Shown here: positions 8,137-17,688 of the stretch, in pieces
Layout: the number at the start of each line of letters is the position of its first letter
Position numbering within the stretch: position 1 is the stretch's first letter
Assembly (NCBI GenBank): GCA_019670725.1
Contig: AP024629.1
Location: 1,550,001-1,614,000, forward strand
Source of the DNA: Alphaproteobacteria bacterium SO-S41
GTDB lineage: Bacteria > Pseudomonadota > Alphaproteobacteria > Micropepsales > Micropepsaceae
Length of the DNA: 64,000 bases
Direction of reading: 5' to 3'
Made by a program: the position numbers and the translations under genes
The notes under the pieces: model-generated
Database searches by the model: none
What the model saw: the letters and a program-made list of their open reading frames with translations, nothing else
What the model was told of the DNA's origin: nothing

Positions 8137-8691
8137 GTGTTTGAGCCGACTGCCATCGAAGGCGTGCTGCAATGCGTGCCGCGGCGGCACGAGGACGAGC
8201 GCGGCTATTTCAGCGAGACGTTCCGGCAATCCTGGCTGGAGGCGGCGGGCGTCCAGGTTGTCTTCGTGCAGGAGAACCTCGCCTTCTCGCGGCAGGCCGG
8301 CGTTTTGCGCGGATTGCACTACCAGAGCGGCGCCGCGGCGCAGGGCAAGCTCGTGCGGGTCAGCCGCGGCGCGATCTTCGATGTCGCCGTCGATCTGCGA
8401 CCGGGTTCGGCGACGCATGGGCGGCACGTCACGTTCGAGCTGACGGCGGCGAACGGCCGGCAGGCGTGGATCCCGCCGGGTTTTGCCCATGGGTACCTCA
8501 CGACCGAGCCGGATACGGAAGTGGTCTACAAGACGACCGCCTATTACGATCCCAAGGCCGAGGGCGGCATCGCGTTCGACGATCCTGATCTCGGGATCGC
8601 CTGGCCGATGGCGGCGGCGGGCCTGATCGTTTCGCCCCGCGATCGCGGCTGGCGGCGTTTAGGGGAAAGTCAGATCGGTGGCGGGGAATAA
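8137..8691 (+). CDS. rfbC: dTDP-4-dehydrorhamnose 3,5-epimerase
   Basis: Third enzyme of the dTDP-L-rhamnose pathway (RmlC). The 184-residue cupin has the family signature RGYFSETFR near the start, FVQENLAFS, VLRGLHYQ with the catalytic histidine, and PPGFAHGYLT. The GTG start follows a weak purine stretch. The 3' end overlaps rfbB by 14 nt. All four rhamnose genes are here in the order C-B-D-A, so the cell can make the complete donor sugar. Confidence 0.95.
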   Translation: MFEPTAIEGVLQCVPRRHEDERGYFSETFRQSWLEAAGVQVVFVQENLAFSRQAGVLRGLHYQSGAAAQGKLVRVSRGAIFDVAVDLRPGSATHGRHVTFELTAANGRQAWIPPGFAHGYLTTEPDTEVVYKTTAYYDPKAEGGIAFDDPDLGIAWPMAAAGLIVSPRDRGWRRLGESQIGGGE

Positions 8692-9751
8692 GCCGAAGAT
8701 GCGTGTGATCGTAACCGGCGGTTCCGGCTTCATCGGATCGGCGCTCTGCCGCCATCTCGTGCGCGAGCGCGGGGCGAGCGTGCTCAATATCGACGCGCTG
8801 ACCTATGCCGCGGCACCGGGTACGCTGGCCGATATCGAGGCGCGTCCCGAGTATCGCTTCGCCAAGGGCGACATTCGCGATGCGGCGGCGATGATGCGGC
8901 TTGTCGCCGATTTCAAGCCGACGGCGATCTGCAACGTCGCCGCGGAAAGCCACGTCGACCGCTCGATCTCGGGGCCGAAGGCGTTCCTCGAGACCAACAT
9001 CACCGGCGTCTTCGCGATGCTGGAAGCCGCGCGGTCGTATTGGGATGGCTTGAGCGAGCCGGCGCGGAGCGCGTTTCGCTTTGTGCAGGTCTCGACCGAC
9101 GAGGTGTTCGGCACGGCGGCCGCCGGTACGCGGTTCACGGAAGAGACGCCCTATGATCCGAGTTCGCCCTATTCGGCGAGCAAGGCGGCGGGCGATCATC
9201 TCGTGCGCGCGTGGGGGCGGACCTATGGGCTGCCGGTCGTGCTGACCAATTGCTCGAACAATTACGGGCCGTACCAGTTTCCGGAGAAGTTCATTCCGCT
9301 GGCGCTGCTGAGCGCACTGCATGCCGGCGAGATTCCTGTCTATGGCGACGGTCAGAATGTGCGCGACTGGCTGTTCGTCGATGATCATGCGCGCGGCATC
9401 GCCGATGCGATGGCAAAGGGCGTGCCCGGCGAATCCTATCTCTTCGGCGGCAATGCCGAGCGCCGCAATATCGAAGTCGCCCATGCGATCTGCGATGCGT
9501 TGGACGCCGTCCACCGGCCGAATGAGCCGCGGCGCAATCTGATCCGCCACGTCACCGACCGGCCTGGCCACGACCGCCGCTATGCCGTCGATTTCAGCAA
9601 GGCCGAGCGTGAGCTTGGCTGGACGCCGAGTGTCTCCTTCGAAGACGGGCTGGCGCGCACGATCGCCTGGTACAGCGAGAACGCGTGGTGGTGGCAGCCT
9701 CTGCAGACGCGTTACGACGGCCGCCGCATCGGCTTGTTGAAGACCAGCTAG
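8678..9751 (+). CDS. rfbB: dTDP-glucose 4,6-dehydratase
   Basis: Second step of dTDP-L-rhamnose synthesis (RmlB), a short-chain dehydrogenase/reductase that oxidises, dehydrates and reduces dTDP-glucose using tightly bound NAD. It has the Rossmann motif TGGSGFIGS, the catalytic STDEVFG segment, YSASKAAGDHL with the Tyr-Lys pair, and NNYGPYQFPEK. The GTG at 8678 is preferred over the ATG at 8699 because AGGGGAAAG lies 8 nt upstream of it. It overlaps rfbC by 14 nt. Confidence 0.95.
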   Translation: MAGNKPKMRVIVTGGSGFIGSALCRHLVRERGASVLNIDALTYAAAPGTLADIEARPEYRFAKGDIRDAAAMMRLVADFKPTAICNVAAESHVDRSISGPKAFLETNITGVFAMLEAARSYWDGLSEPARSAFRFVQVSTDEVFGTAAAGTRFTEETPYDPSSPYSASKAAGDHLVRAWGRTYGLPVVLTNCSNNYGPYQFPEKFIPLALLSALHAGEIPVYGDGQNVRDWLFVDDHARGIADAMAKGVPGESYLFGGNAERRNIEVAHAICDALDAVHRPNEPRRNLIRHVTDRPGHDRRYAVDFSKAERELGWTPSVSFEDGLARTIAWYSENAWWWQPLQTRYDGRRIGLLKTS

Positions 9752-9752
9752 C

Positions 9753-10649
9753 GTGGCGATGCGCCTTCTCGTCACCGGCGCAGAGGGCCAGGTGGGGCAG
9801 GCCCTGCTGGCACTGCCCGTGGCGGGCGCGGCGAAGGGGTTAGGTCGCGCCGAACTCGACATCACCGATCGCGGGGCGATCGAGCGGGCCATTGCCGATT
9901 TCGCGCCGACCGTCGTGATCAACGCGGCGGCCTACACCGCCGTCGATGCCGCGGAGAGCGACGAAGCCGGCGCCTTCGCGGTGAACGCCGCGGGCGCCGG
10001 TCTGCTCGCGGCGGCGGCGGCCGAAGCGGGTGCGGGGTTCGTGCATATCTCGACCGACTATGTGTTCGACGGGCGGCTGTCGCGTCCCTATGTGGAAAGC
10101 GATGCCACCGGCCCGCTGAACGCCTATGGCCGCAGCAAGCGGGCCGGCGAGCTGGCCGTCTTGGACGCTCATCCCCGCGCCAGCGTCGTGCGGACGAGCT
10201 GGGTCTATGCGGCGACCGGCCGGAACTTCGTGCGCACCATGGTGGCGCTCGCCCGCACGCGCGAGCGGGTTCAGGTGGTCACGGATCAGCGGGGCGCGCC
10301 GACCTATGCGGGCGATCTGGCAGTGGCGCTGCTGGGGCTCGCGCAAGCGTCGGCGCGCGATGAGGACCCGCGCGTGCTGCATCTCGCCGGCAGCGGCGCG
10401 GCGAGTTGGTTCGAGGTCGCGGCGGCCATTTTCGAAACGCTGCGCGCGCGCGGGTTGAAAGCACCGGTGCTGGAGGGCGTGAGCGCGGCGGCGTGGCCGA
10501 GCCCGGTGCAGCGGCCGCAGAACTCGATGCTTGATTGTCGGCTGGCATCGGAGACATATGGCCTCGCCCTGCCGGACTGGCGCGACGCCTTGAGGCGCTG
10601 CCTGCAGGAAATACTGGACGATAAGAAGCCGATGCCGGGGTTGTTGTGA
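9753..10649 (+). CDS. rfbD: dTDP-4-dehydrorhamnose reductase
   Basis: Final enzyme of dTDP-L-rhamnose synthesis (RmlD), an NAD(P)H-dependent reductase of about 298 residues. It shows the Rossmann motif [32 protein letters not shown], and YGRSKRAGE with the catalytic Tyr-Lys pair. The GTG start follows the rfbB stop by 1 nt, and its TGA overlaps the GTG of rfbA. Ala/Gly runs are prominent, as expected for this GC content. Confidence 0.94.
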   Translation: MAMRLLVTGAEGQVGQALLALPVAGAAKGLGRAELDITDRGAIERAIADFAPTVVINAAAYTAVDAAESDEAGAFAVNAAGAGLLAAAAAEAGAGFVHISTDYVFDGRLSRPYVESDATGPLNAYGRSKRAGELAVLDAHPRASVVRTSWVYAATGRNFVRTMVALARTRERVQVVTDQRGAPTYAGDLAVALLGLAQASARDEDPRVLHLAGSGAASWFEVAAAIFETLRARGLKAPVLEGVSAAAWPSPVQRPQNSMLDCRLASETYGLALPDWRDALRRCLQEILDDKKPMPGLL

Positions 10650-11515
10650 GGGGTATTCTACTCGCGGGTGGCAGTGGGACGCGGTTGAAGCCGATCACGA
10701 CGGCCGTCAACAAGCAGCTGCTGCCGATCTACGACAAGCCGCTGGTCTATCATCCGCTGACGACGCTCATGCTGGCGGGGATTCGCGAGATATTGCTGAT
10801 CTCGTCGCCGAGCGCGCTGCCGCAGTTCGAGCGGCTGTTGGGCGACGGCAGCCAATGGGGCCTGCAGATTTCCTATGCCGCGCAGGAAGCGCCGCGGGGG
10901 ATCCCGCAGGCGTTCCTGATCGGCGAGGCCTTCATCGCGGGCAAGCCCTGCTGCCTGGCGCTCGGTGACAATGTCTTCTACGGCGCTGGCCTGACGCAGG
11001 AGCTGCAGACGGCCGCCGCCCTGGCCACGGGTGCGACTGTCTTCGCGCATCAGGTGACGGACCCTTCCGCCTTCGGCGTGGTGGAGCTCGACGGCAGCGG
11101 GCGGCCGGTGTCGATCGCGGAGAAGCCGGCGGAGCCGCGCAGCAACTGGGCGGTGACGGGGCTCTATTTCTACGATGGCGATGTCTGCGGTATCGCGCGG
11201 GACCTGCAGCCTTCGCATCGGGGCGAGCTGGAGATTTCCGCGGTCAATGAAGCCTATCTCAAGCGCGGCGATCTGAAGGTGGTGCGCCTGCAGCGCGGGA
11301 CGTCGTGGCTGGATACCGGGACGGTGCAGGGGCTGATGGAAGCCTCCGAGCTGGTGCGGGCGGTGGAGCATACGCAGGGGCTGAAGATCGCCTGTCCCGA
11401 GGAAGTAGCCTGGCGGAGCGGCTATATCACCCAGGACCGGCTGCTGGCGCTCGCCGAGGAGTATGGCAATTCGTATGGCGCGTATCTGAAGCAGCTTGGA
11501 TCGACCAAGTGGTGA
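10646..11515 (+). CDS. rfbA: Glucose-1-phosphate thymidylyltransferase
   Basis: First enzyme of the rhamnose donor pathway (RmlA), joining dTTP and glucose-1-phosphate. The 289-residue protein starts directly with [16 protein letters not shown], followed by [17 protein letters not shown], and later ALGDNVFYG and [19 protein letters not shown], all diagnostic of RmlA. The GTG start overlaps the rfbD stop (GTGA), and its own stop overlaps the start of the repeat-protein gene in the same way. The four-gene set is thus tightly coupled. Confidence 0.95.
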   Translation: MRGILLAGGSGTRLKPITTAVNKQLLPIYDKPLVYHPLTTLMLAGIREILLISSPSALPQFERLLGDGSQWGLQISYAAQEAPRGIPQAFLIGEAFIAGKPCCLALGDNVFYGAGLTQELQTAAALATGATVFAHQVTDPSAFGVVELDGSGRPVSIAEKPAEPRSNWAVTGLYFYDGDVCGIARDLQPSHRGELEISAVNEAYLKRGDLKVVRLQRGTSWLDTGTVQGLMEASELVRAVEHTQGLKIACPEEVAWRSGYITQDRLLALAEEYGNSYGAYLKQLGSTKW

Positions 11516-12309
11516 GTGGGAGAGGCGCCGCTTGGGTGAGACTTGCCCTGCGGAGGTCTTTCGGCGCGGCCCCGGCGCTGTTCGATGCGGCGTCCTATCG
11601 GCGGCATCTTGGGGTTTGGGCGGCGGTTGGCACGGATCAGTGGGCGCATTATGCCGCGCTGGGCTGGCGGCGCGGGTTTAGTCCTTCGCCGCTGTTCGAC
11701 GCGCCGCGCTATCTGGCGCAGCAGGCGGATGTGCGGATGGCCGGGAGCGAGCCGTTCATGCACTATCTGCAGTTCGGGGCGCGGGAGGGACGCTCGCCGC
11801 ATCCGCTGTTCGATGCGGCGTGGTATCTGCGCCAGCGGACGCCGGCGGACGGTGTCGATCCGCTCAGCGATTACGCCGCCACCGGCTGGCGGCAGGGCGC
11901 GTCGCCGCATCCGCTGTTCCATGTCGCGAGCTACCGCCGCCAGCTGAGCCAGCCGCTCGCGGTGTGCGATCTTGAGCACTATCTGACCGTAGGGTGGCGC
12001 GCCGGGCTGGATCCGCATCCCTATTTCAGCGTCGCGCATTATCTGGAGGCGAATGACGATGTCAGGCGGGCGGGTCTTGAGCCGCTGTCGCATTATGTCG
12101 ATGGCGGGTATCGCGACGACCGATCGGCGCATCCCGAGTTTGACGGGCACGCTTATCGCGTCGCCTATCTCTCGGACGCGCCTGAGACGGCGGACACGTT
12201 GAGGGATTTCGTGACGAGCGGTTGGATTCTAGGCCGCGCGCCAAGCCCTACGGCGGATGCGCTGTGGCGCGCGCGGGCGTTCGAGCGTTTGGCGCCACAG
12301 GCGGCTTGA
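11512..12309 (+). CDS. Protein of tandem ~37-residue repeats (FD..YL / HYL..GWR.G..PHPLFD type)
   Basis: A 265-residue protein composed almost wholly of six tandem repeats plus a partial seventh. The unit runs roughly P-L-F-D-x2-x-Y-L, a variable middle with D-P-L, then D/H-Y-x3-G-W-R-x-G-x-S-P-H. Such units occur as extensions of large glycosyltransferases and other surface-polysaccharide proteins in alphaproteobacteria; here they stand alone. There is no signal peptide or membrane segment. The GTG start at 11512 overlaps the rfbA stop, which strongly supports its reality and its membership of the operon. A role as a scaffold or sugar-recognition module for the glycosyltransferases is only a guess. 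Confidence 0.8.
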   Translation: MSGRGAAWVRLALRRSFGAAPALFDAASYRRHLGVWAAVGTDQWAHYAALGWRRGFSPSPLFDAPRYLAQQADVRMAGSEPFMHYLQFGAREGRSPHPLFDAAWYLRQRTPADGVDPLSDYAATGWRQGASPHPLFHVASYRRQLSQPLAVCDLEHYLTVGWRAGLDPHPYFSVAHYLEANDDVRRAGLEPLSHYVDGGYRDDRSAHPEFDGHAYRVAYLSDAPETADTLRDFVTSGWILGRAPSPTADALWRARAFERLAPQAA

Positions 12310-12364
12310 ACGCCGCCGGGGCCGCCTATAGGGTCCGCCCCCGCTCGAAATTCGGAGGATAATC

Positions 12365-12610
12365 GTGACCACCAAGACCAACTTCGCCAAGGATCAGCTG
12401 AAGTCGCTGGTTGAACGTGTGGAGCGTCTTGAAGAGGAAAAGGCCGCGCTCTCGGCCGACATCAAAGAGGTCTATGCTGAGGCCAAGGGTCACGGCTTCG
12501 ACGTCAAGATCCTGCGCAAGGTCGTGCGCATCCGCAAAATGGATGCGGCTGAGCGTTCGACAGAAGAAGAGATGCTCGATCTCTATCTCAGCGCCCTTTC
12601 GGGACGCTGA
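12365..12610 (+). CDS. gapR: GapR-family nucleoid-associated protein (DUF2312)
   Basis: An 81-residue, highly charged protein matching the GapR/DUF2312 family of Alphaproteobacteria. It has a long coiled coil ([19 protein letters not shown]) followed by [28 protein letters not shown]. In Caulobacter, GapR binds over-twisted, AT-rich DNA as a clamp and aids replication. The GTG start is preceded by CGGAGGA at ideal distance. It is a single gene, 55 nt after the polysaccharide operon and convergent with the following gene. Confidence 0.95.
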   Translation: MTTKTNFAKDQLKSLVERVERLEEEKAALSADIKEVYAEAKGHGFDVKILRKVVRIRKMDAAERSTEEEMLDLYLSALSGR

Positions 12611-12618
12611 GCGGCCGC

Positions 12619-13398
12619 TCAGGGTAGCGCGGCCAGTTGCGCCACGGCAGAGCCGATCGGCGCATTCGCCTCGATCCTAAAGGGAATCGCGCGGCCGAGC
12701 GGGTCGCGCCAGAACCAGATCAGCGCGTGTTCGCTGTCGCTTGAACTCGACAGCCAGCCGTCCGGCGATTTTCCGCCGGTACGCACCGAGGTGATTCGGC
12801 ACTTCAGCGCCGGCACGCTTTGGCCGCCCACCTGGCGCTGCTCGACGATTCCGGTGCCGTCTGCGGCATCGAGTGCCAGCGTGTAGCTGCGCCGCCCGTC
12901 AAACACCTTCACACCGCCCTCGCAGACGTCGCGCGCCGGACCGCCGGTGGCGAAGCTGAGCAAGGCTGCGATCGGATCGAGCGCGCCTTGCCGGGCATCG
13001 TCGGGGATTGCCGTGCGCTCTTCTTCGGCAAGGGTCGGCACGATCTCCTGCGTGATCGCCTCCCCGGCTGTCCAGGTGACACGGGTACGCCGGTCGTCGC
13101 CGTTGTAGAGATTGCTGGTGCCGAAAAACTGCGGCTGGACCGCTTCACCTGCGAGCAGCCCGACGCTCATCGCGCTGACGGTGAGGCTGTTCATGAGATC
13201 GACCGCGCCATAGGTGGTGCCTTGAGCGTCGATGCGGTAGCCGCCGTTCTCGAACTGGGCGACGACCGTGAAGTCCGCGGCGCCAACGCCCGCCGCGCTG
13301 AGCTCATAAAGCAGCTTGGTCGATTGCGACTCAGCCTGCGCGCTCGCCGCAGCGGCGCAGAGGCCAGCGATGAAAGCGAAGCGGCGGGTGTTTTTCAT
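12619..13398 (-). CDS. DUF3108 domain-containing periplasmic protein
   Basis: A 259-residue protein with a signal peptide (FAFIAGLCAAAASAQA). The mature part is a beta-rich DUF3108 domain: LYELSAAGVGAADFTV, then the paired strands around DRRTRVTW and VKVFDGRRSYTLAL, and ending IPFRIEANAPIGSA. Proteins of this family are exported and of unknown function; some lie near lipoprotein or envelope genes. It follows ugd by 9 nt on the same strand, so it is probably in the same transcript. A cysteine pair (DVCEGG and LKCRIT) could form a disulfide. Confidence 0.85.
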   Translation of the reverse strand: MKNTRRFAFIAGLCAAAASAQAESQSTKLLYELSAAGVGAADFTVVAQFENGGYRIDAQGTTYGAVDLMNSLTVSAMSVGLLAGEAVQPQFFGTSNLYNGDDRRTRVTWTAGEAITQEIVPTLAEEERTAIPDDARQGALDPIAALLSFATGGPARDVCEGGVKVFDGRRSYTLALDAADGTGIVEQRQVGGQSVPALKCRITSVRTGGKSPDGWLSSSSDSEHALIWFWRDPLGRAIPFRIEANAPIGSAVAQLAALP

Positions 13399-13407
13399 GG
13401 GCGCGCG

Positions 13408-14712
13408 CTAGGGCCGGCCGATGCTGAAATAGTCGAAGCCATGGCGGGTGATTTCCTCGCGCTTGTAGATGTTGCGGAGATCGACGAGGCGCGGCGCGCG
13501 CATCGCGCTCTTGATGCGGCTGAGATCGAGCGCGCGAAACTGGTCCCACTCCGTCAGAATGACGAGGACATCGGCACCGTCGGCAACATCATAGGCGCCG
13601 TCCTTGAGCGCGATGCCGGGGAGCAGGCTTGCGGCTTCCGTCATGCCCTCGGGATCGAAGGCCTGCACGACCGCGCCCGCTGCCAGAAGCGCGGGCACGA
13701 TATCGAGGCTTGGGGAGTCACGCATATCGTCGGTGTTCGGTTTGAAGGTCAGACCAAGAATACCGACGGTCTTGCCCACCGCATCGCCACCGAGCGCGTT
13801 GACGATGCGATCCGCCATGCTTTTCTTACGCCGATCGTTGGCGGTCACCGTCGCCTCAACAAGCGTCATTGGGCTGTTCGCCGTTCGGGCCGTGGTGACG
13901 AGCGCGAGCGTGTCCTTCGGAAAGCACGAGCCACCATAGCCGGGGCTCGCGTTGAGGAATTTCGAGCCGATCCGCTTGTCGAGACCAATGCCGCGCGCGA
14001 CATGCTGGACATTTGCGCCGACGGCTTCACAGAGATCGGCGATCTCGTTGATGAAGGTGATCTTCATCGCGAGGAAGGCGTTGCCGGCATATTTCGTCAG
14101 TTCGGAGGTGCGGCGATCCGTGAACATGATCGGCGTCTCGTTCAGATAGAGCGGCCGATAAAGATCCTGCATCACGGCGCGCGCGCGTTCGTCGTCGCTG
14201 CCGACGACGACGCGGTCGGGGTGCTTGAAATCGTCGATTGCCGCGCCTTCGCGCAGAAATTCGGGATTCGATACGACGGCGAAATCGGCATCGGGCCGGA
14301 CGCGGTGGACGATCGCTTCGATCTCGTCGCCGGTCCCGACAGGAACAGTCGATTTCGTCACGATGACCGTAAAGCCGTCGATCAGCTTGGCGATTTCTTC
14401 CGCCGCGGCGAACACATAGGTGAGATCGGCATGGCCATCGCCGCGCCGGGAGGGCGTCCCGACCGCGATAAAGACGGCATCGGCATTGCGCACCGCTTCG
14501 GCGGCCTTCGTGTCGAAGAAGAGGCGCTGCTCTCGGACATTCTTTGCGACCAGAACATCGAGGCCCGGTTCGAAGATCGGCATCTTGCCTTCGCGCAGGC
14601 CGGCGATCTTGGCTTCGTTGGTGTCGATGCAGGTTACGGTATGACCGAAATCAGCGAAGCAGGCCCCCGACACGAGCCCGACATAACCAGTTCCTATCAT
14701 CGCGACGCGCAT
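13408..14712 (-). CDS. ugd: UDP-glucose 6-dehydrogenase
   Basis: Oxidises UDP-glucose twice to UDP-glucuronate with NAD. The 434-residue protein has the N-terminal Rossmann motif MIGTGYVGLVSG, VGTPSRRGDGHADL, TKSTVPVGTGD and SNPEFLREG. The catalytic Cys263 is in GYGGSCFPKDT, and the UDP-binding C-terminal domain contains LGLTFKPNTDDMRDSPS. The neighbouring gene at 14790-15770 uses its product to make UDP-xylose, and galU in this window makes its substrate. Confidence 0.95.
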   Translation of the reverse strand: MRVAMIGTGYVGLVSGACFADFGHTVTCIDTNEAKIAGLREGKMPIFEPGLDVLVAKNVREQRLFFDTKAAEAVRNADAVFIAVGTPSRRGDGHADLTYVFAAAEEIAKLIDGFTVIVTKSTVPVGTGDEIEAIVHRVRPDADFAVVSNPEFLREGAAIDDFKHPDRVVVGSDDERARAVMQDLYRPLYLNETPIMFTDRRTSELTKYAGNAFLAMKITFINEIADLCEAVGANVQHVARGIGLDKRIGSKFLNASPGYGGSCFPKDTLALVTTARTANSPMTLVEATVTANDRRKKSMADRIVNALGGDAVGKTVGILGLTFKPNTDDMRDSPSLDIVPALLAAGAVVQAFDPEGMTEAASLLPGIALKDGAYDVADGADVLVILTEWDQFRALDLSRIKSAMRAPRLVDLRNIYKREEITRHGFDYFSIGRP

Positions 14713-14789
14713 GACTGTCTCTCAGTTTCAACCGGGGCAGGGAACATCGCCCCGCGCTGCCGCAAGGATATACGACGGATCTTTGACCG

Positions 14790-15770
14790 TCAGGTGGCGC
14801 TGTTCACGACGCTCGCTGCCTGACCGCTTTTCAGGAGCGCGTCAAAATAGGCGATCGTCTTGGTGAGGCCGTCACGCAGCGCGACCTGCGGCTGCCAGCC
14901 CAGAACCTGCTCAGCCTGGGTGATGTCGGGCCGCCGCTGTTTCGGGTCGTCGCTGGGAAGGGGAAGCTGCACCAGCCGGGACTTTGCGCCCGTGAGCTCG
15001 ATAACGGCCTCGGCGAGTTGGCGGATCGTGAACTCGCCGGGATTGCCGATATTGATGGGCCCGGTGATGTCGTCCGGCGTCGCCATCAGGCGCACGAAGC
15101 CTTCGATAAGGTCGTCGACGTAACAGAAGGCGCGGGTCTGGGAACCATCGCCGAAGATCGTGATGTCGCGGCCCATCAGCGCCTGCACGATGAAGTTGGA
15201 AACGACGCGGCCGTCATTGGGATGCATTCGCGGGCCGTAGGTGTTGAAGATGCGGACGACCTTGATCTTCAGCTCGTGCTGGCGCCGGTAGTCGAAGAAG
15301 AGCGTCTCCGCGCAGCGCTTGCCCTCGTCGTAGCACGAGCGCGTGCCGATCGGATTGACGTTGCCCCAATAGCTTTCGGGTTGAGGGTGGACGAGCGGGT
15401 CGCCGTAGACTTCGGAGGTCGAGGCCTGAAAAACCTTCGCACCGAGGCGTTTGGCGAGCCCCAGCATATTGATCGCGCCGACCACGCTGGTCTTCGTCGT
15501 CTGCACGGGGTCGTGCTGATAGTGGATCGGCGATGCCGGGCAGGCGAGATTATAGATTTCGTCGACCTCGATATAGAGCGGGAAGCAGACGTCGTGCCGG
15601 ATGATCTCGAAATTGGGGAAATCCCGCAGATGCCGGATGTTGAGATGCGACCCCGTGAAGAAGTTATCGACGCAAACGACGTGTGCGCCTTCCTTCACAA
15701 GCCGTTCGCAGAGATGCGACCCCAGGAATCCGGCACCGCCGGTGACGAGAACGCGTTTTTCCAGATGCAT
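14790..15770 (-). CDS. uxs: UDP-glucuronate decarboxylase (UDP-xylose synthase)
   Basis: A 326-residue extended SDR enzyme. The segments [58 protein letters not shown] and [13 protein letters not shown] are diagnostic of UXS, which decarboxylates UDP-glucuronate to UDP-xylose. It lies 77 nt upstream of ugd on the same strand, so the pair forms a glucose-to-xylose donor route. Alternative names in databases are SDR family oxidoreductase or NAD-dependent epimerase. There is no membrane segment, unlike eukaryotic UXS forms. Confidence 0.92.
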   Translation of the reverse strand: MHLEKRVLVTGGAGFLGSHLCERLVKEGAHVVCVDNFFTGSHLNIRHLRDFPNFEIIRHDVCFPLYIEVDEIYNLACPASPIHYQHDPVQTTKTSVVGAINMLGLAKRLGAKVFQASTSEVYGDPLVHPQPESYWGNVNPIGTRSCYDEGKRCAETLFFDYRRQHELKIKVVRIFNTYGPRMHPNDGRVVSNFIVQALMGRDITIFGDGSQTRAFCYVDDLIEGFVRLMATPDDITGPINIGNPGEFTIRQLAEAVIELTGAKSRLVQLPLPSDDPKQRRPDITQAEQVLGWQPQVALRDGLTKTIAYFDALLKSGQAASVVNSAT

Positions 15771-15886
15771 CTAAAAGCCTTGGGAGAACGACCCGGAAGA
15801 GCTTTAGAGGAGGGTGTTCGCGGGTGCAACCGGGCGCGCCGGCGCGGGTCACCGGCACGGCAACGGTCCGGACCTCATTCGAAGCG

Positions 15887-17437
15887 CTATTCCGCCTCGG
15901 CGCCCGCCATGCCCATTTCGCGGAGCTTGCGGTAGAGGGTCGAGCGGCCGATGCCGAGGCGGCGGGCGACTTCCGTCATGTGGCCGTCATACAGCTCGAT
16001 CGCGAAGCGGATGAGGTCGTTCTCGATCTCTTCCAGCCGGCGGAGATGCCCGGCCTCGTCCATCGCCTTGATCTCGACGCCGTTCGCGAGGCGAACCGTG
16101 CCGTTGGAGGCGACGGGGGCGGAGGGCGGCCGCGCGGTCTGGCCGGAATAGGCGACGTCGTGACCGACCGCGAGAGCCATCGGCTGGGCTTCGGCGACCG
16201 CTTCGGAAACGACGGCGCGTTCGGCGACGCGGGCTTCGACCTTCAGCTCGATGCCGAGCTGGGCGGCGACCTGGGGGAAATCCGCCATGGTCAAGTGCGC
16301 GGCGTCGCTGAGCACCACGCCGCGGAAGACGGTGTTCTCAAGCTGGCGGATGTTGCCCGGCCAGGCATAGGCGCCGAGCATGTTGAGCGCCGCCGGCTCG
16401 ATGCCGATGACGCGCTTATTTTCCTCGGCGGCGAAGCGCTCGATGAAGAACTGGACGAGATCAGGCAGGTCGTCCATGCGGTCTCGCAAGGGCGGGACCT
16501 GAACGGGGAAGACGTTCAGGCGATAATAGAGATCCTCGCGGAAGCGGCCTTCCTGGGCGAGTTGGGTGAGGTTGCGGTTGGTCGCCGAGATCAGGCGGAT
16601 GTTGATCTTTACCGGACGCTTGGCGCCGACCGGATCGACTTCGCCTTCCTGGATGGCGCGCAGCAGCTTCACCTGCATGTCGAGACGCAGTTCGCCGATC
16701 TCGTCGAGGAAGAGCGTGCCGCCATCGGCTTCCTGGAATTTGCCGATATGCTTCTCGCTGGCGCCGGTGAAGGCGCCCTTCTCGTGACCGAAGAGGATCG
16801 ATTCGATCAGGTTCTCGGGGATGGCGCCGCAATTGACCGCGACGAACGGCTTGTTCGAGCGTTCCGAGGCTTGCTGGATAGCGCGGGCGAGGACTTCTTT
16901 GCCGACGCCCGATTCGCCTTCGATAAGGATCGGAATGTTGGACTGTGCACCGCGCTCGCCGAGGCGCACGACCATGCGCATCGCCGCGGATTTCGCGATC
17001 ATGTCGCTGAAGCCGAGCGCACCGCCGGTGCGTTTCTTCAGGCGCTGCACTTCGCCGGTGAGGGCCTTCACCTTCAGGGCGTTGCGGATGGAGACGAGAA
17101 TGCGTTCGGGGCTGGCCGGCTTCACCAGGAAGTCGTCGGCGCCGGCGCGCATCGCGGAAACCACGGTTTCGATGCCGCCCTGGGCGGTCAGCACGATCAC
17201 CGGCAGGTCGGGCCGGCCGGGACGCATGCGCTTCAGGGCGGTGATGCCGTCCTCGCCGGGCATGACGAGATCGAGCATCAAGAGGCCGATATCGGGGCCG
17301 TGGGCGCCTTCGAGGACGCGGAACATCTCATCGGCTGAGGCGGCCTGGAGCGTCTGATAGCCGTTGCGCTCGATCACCGCCTGCATCAGCCGGCGCTGGG
17401 TCGGGTCGTCATCGACGATGAGGATCGTATGCGTCAT
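15887..17437 (-). CDS. Sigma-54-dependent response regulator, TacA-like (receiver-AAA+-Fis HTH)
   Basis: A 516-residue NtrC-class activator. The receiver domain (1-~120) has the acidic pair in ILIVDDDPTQRR, the phospho-acceptor Asp56 in MLDLVMP, and the lysine in FLVKPAS. The AAA+ domain carries Walker A GESGVGKE, the sigma-54 contact loop GAFTGA, and Walker B LFLDEIGE. The C-terminus is a Fis-type helix-turn-helix (VARRLGIGRSTLYRKL). Receiver and AAA+ sequences resemble TacA, the Caulobacter phosphorelay-controlled activator of stalk genes. No histidine kinase is adjacent. The ATG at 17437 starts exactly at the receiver; a longer frame to 17503 has no support. It could act on the two sigma-54 promoters near hfaA. 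Confidence 0.92.
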   Translation of the reverse strand: MTHTILIVDDDPTQRRLMQAVIERNGYQTLQAASADEMFRVLEGAHGPDIGLLMLDLVMPGEDGITALKRMRPGRPDLPVIVLTAQGGIETVVSAMRAGADDFLVKPASPERILVSIRNALKVKALTGEVQRLKKRTGGALGFSDMIAKSAAMRMVVRLGERGAQSNIPILIEGESGVGKEVLARAIQQASERSNKPFVAVNCGAIPENLIESILFGHEKGAFTGASEKHIGKFQEADGGTLFLDEIGELRLDMQVKLLRAIQEGEVDPVGAKRPVKINIRLISATNRNLTQLAQEGRFREDLYYRLNVFPVQVPPLRDRMDDLPDLVQFFIERFAAEENKRVIGIEPAALNMLGAYAWPGNIRQLENTVFRGVVLSDAAHLTMADFPQVAAQLGIELKVEARVAERAVVSEAVAEAQPMALAVGHDVAYSGQTARPPSAPVASNGTVRLANGVEIKAMDEAGHLRRLEEIENDLIRFAIELYDGHMTEVARRLGIGRSTLYRKLREMGMAGAEAE

Positions 17438-17688
17438 CAAAATCCGTCCGCCCACCGGCGCCGCCGCCGTTTTCGGCCGTGCGGGCGCGCTCAACTGCAC
17501 CAATTCGGGACGACTATGCGGGCGAAACCCCTAATTCGAGGTTTAACAAGACGGTTTTTTGCAGACGGCGGTCTAAGGCTCTCCGCAAATCAGGGCCCGC
17601 CGCGTTGTCCGGTCGATTTAAGGTTCCGCTGGAATTGGCGGATTGGTATTAACTCCAAGGTCGCATTTTGCGGCCCCATGGAGATCGT

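Noticed and set aside
8498-9922. 474-codon open frame opposite rfbC-rfbB-rfbD
   Set aside because: It spans three convincing genes on the other strand and shows only low-complexity Arg/Ala composition.
12820-14823. 667-codon open frame opposite the DUF3108 gene and ugd
   Set aside because: Antisense to ugd with its catalytic motifs. High Asp/Gly/Ala content without recognisable domains.
15824-17338. 504-codon open frame opposite the sigma-54 regulator
   Set aside because: The minus strand has receiver, AAA+ and HTH motifs; this frame is only its shadow.
17530-17570. CtrA-like site (TTAA pair) before the sigma-54 regulator
   Set aside because: The two half-sites are spaced 8 nt with a mismatch instead of TTAA-N7-TTAA, so the match is too weak.
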